Part shown: positions 15,513 to 18,923 of the stretch, one piece after another | Numbering within the stretch: position 1 is the first letter of the stretch | Layout of the letters: every line of letters begins with the position of its first letter | Assembly (NCBI GenBank): GCA_024223125.1 | Contig: JAAEOP010000684.1 | Coordinates: 1-18,923, forward strand | Reading direction: 5' to 3' | Origin: Chloroflexota bacterium | GTDB lineage: Bacteria > Chloroflexota > Anaerolineae > Promineifilales > Promineifilaceae | DNA: 18,923 bases | Notes under the pieces: generated by a model | Databases searched by the model: none | Told to the model about the DNA's origin: nothing | Seen by the model: only the letters and a program-made list of their open reading frames with translations | Program-made: the position numbers and the translations under genes

Positions 15513-18500
15513 ATGAATTCTCAATCAAAACAACTCATTCGACTATTTTTCGTTGGTATTATCACTTGTCTGTTTATCGCCTCATTTTCTCATTCCCCCA
15601 TTCAGACTACATATGCTCAAAGCGCTTCCATAGATGAACTTCGGGCACGGGTGACCGAAATAGGCGCTTACCAATTCACGGCCGACGTAGAACAAACGCT
15701 CATTCCCCGGCCAGTTCCCAGCATGATTGGCAAAACCAATGAGCGCCTGGACATGCGTATTGATGGGGATGTCACCCTGCCAGATGAAGCATATTTACAG
15801 ATTCGCCTGGAAGGGGCCGGGTTAAACGTGCCCCCTTTGGGTATTGAGCAAAACGGGTCGGACGCTTTCCTGTTAAAAGATGGCGAACGTATTCAGGTTG
15901 AAAATCCGGCCGGTCTGGCTTCGCCAACGGCCGACTACCTATCTTACCTGGCAGCGGCCGAAAATTTGCAACAGATCAACCCGGAAACAGTTCCAGCTCC
16001 AGAAGGATTTACCCGGTATGTGTTCGATATTAACGGCCGTCAATATGCCGCCTATTTGCAAAAACAACTTCAAGACAACCAGCCCAACGATACCCCTCCC
16101 CAAACATCTATTTCCATTTCACCAGCCCTGCAAAAGATGAACGGCCGCGGTGAACTGTGGCTGGATGCCAACGGTCTGCCCCGCCGCCAGATCATTGACC
16201 TGGATATACCCGCCCTGACGTCTGAATACGATGCGCGCACACATATGGTGGTTGACTTTGCCTTTGGCGACACGGCCGCCACCCCCCTGCCCGATCAACT
16301 AGCCCCCCAGTCCGTGGAGACAACAGCAGATACACCTGTCCCCACTACCCCCCAATCTCCAATCCCCAATCTCCAATCTCCAATCTCTCCCACCGACTTT
16401 GTCATAGATATTGTTTTATTGCTGGCGGCTTCATTGCTGGCAGCGGCGCTCATAGTCGGCCGTCGCCGCCGAAACTTGTACACTGGCGTAGCCATCAGCG
16501 TTGTTTTCATCATGGTAGCCTCCCCTTTATTCCAAGTGATGGGTTTAAGCCATTTTTACAGCCAACAAACCCACGCCCAAACATTGCCCACCGTTCCCGA
16601 AGCATTGGGGGTCGCCCCGGCCGAAAAAACAGAAATGACACAAGAGACACGGCCGTTTACCAAAGTCTCTACCCCGGGAACGGCCGCCACCACGGCCACC
16701 CAATGCGGCACTGGAGATGCCAGCCTGGACAGCGACAATGACGGCTTAGACGATTTCAGCGAAACCTGTCTGGGCACAGACCCTTACTATGCCGACACCG
16801 ACCGAGATCTTATTACCGACACCCTGGAAATCGGTGGCTTTCAATTTAACAACCTCACCTGGTACAGCGATCCGCTGCAAGCAGACAGCAACCAGGATGG
16901 GTTAGCCGACCTGTTTGAATGGCCGGCGCCCATCGGAGCCGCGCCTGAATGGGACCCTGACAATGACAACATCCCCAACTTGTGGGATGAAGACAACGAT
17001 GGTGATGGCGTAGCCGACAATCTAGACCTGTCTCCCTTTTCCGTCTCCGTTTACAGCGACACATTCGCCATTTCCACCCAACGCGGCGACACCTACGACG
17101 GCTACCAATATATCCAGGTGCAGTTTCAGCCTGAAGATGAAACCCATCTCCGTTTCTCCACCAACGCCCTCGATTGGCCTTATGACGAAGAAGGGCAAAT
17201 TACCGATCTGGACGATTCCACTGACGATTTATCACTTATTCCCATGCTGCGGATCACGACCAATCAGGAACCCGATCCAAGTCTGGCCAGCGATTACGGC
17301 ATTACAGTTTTAGATAACGACGATGGCACGTTTGATTTGTATGTGCCCGCCACCTATATGGGCGACGGTGGCAAAATTACAGCCATGGAAGCCAAAGTAG
17401 CCTATGAATCGGCCGCTCTGGATGCAATTGAATGGCAGGATATACGTTTTATTTGGGTGGCCCAAATGACAATTGACCAGATGGTTTCTGGCAGCGGCAT
17501 GAGCAGCGAAACCACCCCCATCCACATTTATGAGGAAGACAGTTTCCGCCTGACCGGCTGGCTGGTCACTAAATCATCCGATTTTGAAAATGCCGTTTTG
17601 GCAACTCCCAACACGCCCGAAGATGACCGTACTCTGTTTAACCTGCTCTTTGGCCTGAGTTCCACTTTTTTAAGCAACCAGACGCCTGATATTCAAACGA
17701 TTGGTAGTCGCTTTAGTAATCCCAATACAGACCCAGTTTTAACCTGGGGCGTTCCGGCGGCAGATGTAGCCATTTCCTATACCAATACGCCCCTGGAACA
17801 TACCGATGCCGGCTGGCTCGATCTCATCGCCCGCACTGGTAATCTCCTGACAGCAAACGGGTACGCCACCGACGGCCGTATGGCCTCCGTCATCATCGCC
17901 ATGGAACAGGTTTCCGGTTCCGCCAGCATGGATGATGTAACATATACCAACGGCAACAATTTCGACATCAACCTGAGCGGCATTAGTCTGAACACGCAGC
18001 GCACACTGATGTTAGATACCCTGACCTACACCAGCGATGGCTGGGCTTCTATGACAGAAGATGAGATGTTAACGGCCGTCATCAACCGCTACCCCGATCT
18101 CACAACCATCCTGGCCGATTTACACTTAAATTACCCCGATTTAAGCGATGTTGATCTGTATGAAATGTTGGCCCTTTTTTATGCCTCCTGGTCCGTTGGT
18201 CAAAGCCGCACCCTCTCTATTGACGGCGTACAAACGGCCGACGACAACACCCCTGATCTCGAAGTCTACAATGCCATTTACCACCCCACAGAAACCGACC
18301 TGCCCGGCTACCTCATCGAAGCCGCCAATATTGGCGACAGCGGCAGCGGTCTAGTTATTGGCAATGATTTGTTTTCCACCTGGTCTTATATCAGTGAAGA
18401 AGAGGGGGACTTTGTACCCCCAGCCTTCCTTAGCTCCATCTTTGCCCTGGGACAACTGACATTTAACACCGATTCCAACAGTGTTGTGATAACGGCCGGT

Positions 18501-18923
18501 ACGCGGGTTGCTTTTGCCGGCGCGGCCATCATCAACATCGCCTTCGCCACCTACCAAATCGGCTCCTTCCTCCTCAAAAGCGGTACTTCCTGGGCCAACT
18601 GGTTTCCACGCACGGCCGGAGGCATTGGATTCTCGGTTGTCACTACAGTCATCTCTCTGGCTATGATCTGGATCTCATTTGCCTTCACCACCGATTTTAG
18701 CAACCAGTTTGCTGTGCGCGAAGCTTTGGTCTACGCCATTGTGGCTACCATTATGGTTATTGCTATCGCCATCATCTCCTACACCGTGGTCGGTTCAATT
18801 TTGGTCGCCATCTTCTACATTACCGATATCATCCTCTATTTTGCCACAGATGGCGATGTACAGCTTTATAACACCGTCATCCAAAGCATCTCTGACTTTT
18901 TTTATTCGGCCGATCAACTCGTC
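15513..18923 (+). CDS. Large exported multi-domain protein with TSP type 3 repeats and C-terminal membrane helices (cut by window edge)
   Basis: The frame is open for 1137 codons from the ATG at 15513 (GGAGAAG just upstream) to the last base; the end is missing. The signal peptide covers residues 1-35 (cleavage after TYA likely). Residues 37-270 form an unrecognised globular region. A Pro/Thr/Gln-rich linker then leads to two hydrophobic helices (about 297-314, followed by RRRR, and 323-341). Residues 406-506 carry thrombospondin type 3-like calcium motifs: DSDNDG (406-411) between Cys398 and Cys419, DSNQDG (458-463), DPDNDN (481-486) and DEDNDGDG (492-499). About 510-990 is a large unassigned region. 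From about 997, three or four long hydrophobic segments follow. I know no named family with this order. Such proteins usually act at the cell surface; a role in adhesion or envelope structure is only a guess. It is divergent from pstS. Confidence 0.85.
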   Translation, partial: MNSQSKQLIRLFFVGIITCLFIASFSHSPIQTTYAQSASIDELRARVTEIGAYQFTADVEQTLIPRPVPSMIGKTNERLDMRIDGDVTLPDEAYLQIRLEGAGLNVPPLGIEQNGSDAFLLKDGERIQVENPAGLASPTADYLSYLAAAENLQQINPETVPAPEGFTRYVFDINGRQYAAYLQKQLQDNQPNDTPPQTSISISPALQKMNGRGELWLDANGLPRRQIIDLDIPALTSEYDARTHMVVDFAFGDTAATPLPDQLAPQSVETTADTPVPTTPQSPIPNLQSPISPTDFVIDIVLLLAASLLAAALIVGRRRRNLYTGVAISVVFIMVASPLFQVMGLSHFYSQQTHAQTLPTVPEALGVAPAEKTEMTQETRPFTKVSTPGTAATTATQCGTGDASLDSDNDGLDDFSETCLGTDPYYADTDRDLITDTLEIGGFQFNNLTWYSDPLQADSNQDGLADLFEWPAPIGAAPEWDPDNDNIPNLWDEDNDGDGVADNLDLSPFSVSVYSDTFAISTQRGDTYDGYQYIQVQFQPEDETHLRFSTNALDWPYDEEGQITDLDDSTDDLSLIPMLRITTNQEPDPSLASDYGITVLDNDDGTFDLYVPATYMGDGGKITAMEAKVAYESAALDAIEWQDIRFIWVAQMTIDQMVSGSGMSSETTPIHIYEEDSFRLTGWLVTKSSDFENAVLATPNTPEDDRTLFNLLFGLSSTFLSNQTPDIQTIGSRFSNPNTDPVLTWGVPAADVAISYTNTPLEHTDAGWLDLIARTGNLLTANGYATDGRMASVIIAMEQVSGSASMDDVTYTNGNNFDINLSGISLNTQRTLMLDTLTYTSDGWASMTEDEMLTAVINRYPDLTTILADLHLNYPDLSDVDLYEMLALFYASWSVGQSRTLSIDGVQTADDNTPDLEVYNAIYHPTETDLPGYLIEAANIGDSGSGLVIGNDLFSTWSYISEEEGDFVPPAFLSSIFALGQLTFNTDSNSVVITAGTRVAFAGAAIINIAFATYQIGSFLLKSGTSWANWFPRTAGGIGFSVVTTVISLAMIWISFAFTTDFSNQFAVREALVYAIVATIMVIAIAIISYTVVGSILVAIFYITDIILYFATDGDVQLYNTVIQSISDFFYSADQLV
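16347..16388 (+). repeat. In-frame simple repeat (CCAATCTCCAATCyy type) inside the large exported protein gene
   Basis: The stretch repeats CAATCTCC/CAATCCCC units four to five times without breaking the frame, coding for a QSPIPNLQSPIS linker just before the first internal membrane helix. The same unit forms the arms of the intergenic hairpin at 5137-5180. This suggests a dispersed element tolerated in a flexible linker. Confidence 0.6.

Noticed and set aside
16295..16513. Minus-strand frame with GDWRLGIGDWG repeats
   Set aside because: It is the antisense reading of the simple CAATCTCC repeat, a familiar false-gene pattern.
1..18923. CRISPR array, tRNA, rRNA, insertion sequence or prophage
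   Set aside because: No regularly spaced repeats, cloverleaf, transposase motif, terminal inverted repeat pair or phage gene was found on either strand.

Overview
The window looks like chromosomal DNA of a free-living bacterium. I infer the phylum Chloroflexota, probably a filamentous Anaerolineae/Ardenticatenia-type lineage. The reasons are mid-range GC, Thr/Pro-rich linkers behind lipoprotein signals, exported PQQ-like propeller and thrombospondin type 3 proteins, a GT4 transferase next to a one-chain Wzz/tyrosine kinase, and a very dense palindrome, CGGCCG/ACGGCCGT. This placement is inference; there is no rRNA or tRNA to confirm it.

Layout. 1-1672 (-) is the N-terminal part of an exported beta-propeller protein that runs off the left edge. 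1673-2078 is a non-coding divergent spacer. 2079-5104 (+) holds an exopolysaccharide pair: a glycosyltransferase and a chain-length/BY-kinase protein. A hairpin at 5137-5180 separates these from 5194-6717 (-), with a LysE/RhtB exporter downstream of trpA. 6810-8172 (+) has an alpha/beta-hydrolase lipoprotein and a small YccF membrane protein. A second convergent hairpin (8277-8317) precedes 8338-10662 (-), a large lipoprotein with a YbaY-like domain and two META domains. 10847-15243 (-) is a phosphate-uptake operon in the order pstS, pstC, pstA, pstB, pstB; no phoU is present. 15513-18923 (+) is the first 1137 codons of a large exported protein with calcium-binding-type repeats and C-terminal membrane helices, cut by the right edge.

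How the genes work together. PstS is a lipid-anchored phosphate receptor, PstC and PstA form the channel, and the two ATPases drive uptake. The ATPases appear specialised as a heterodimer: one keeps the catalytic glutamate but has an altered signature motif, and the other keeps LSGGQ but has lost the glutamate and the Q-loop glutamine. Together they would make one complete and one degenerate ATP site. This is the most interesting observation here. The others are the palindrome (about 72 CGGCCG by hand count against about 5 expected), short low-complexity repeats that form hairpins or sit inside a gene, and the architecture of the large right-edge protein. I found no CRISPR array, insertion sequence, phage gene or RNA gene.
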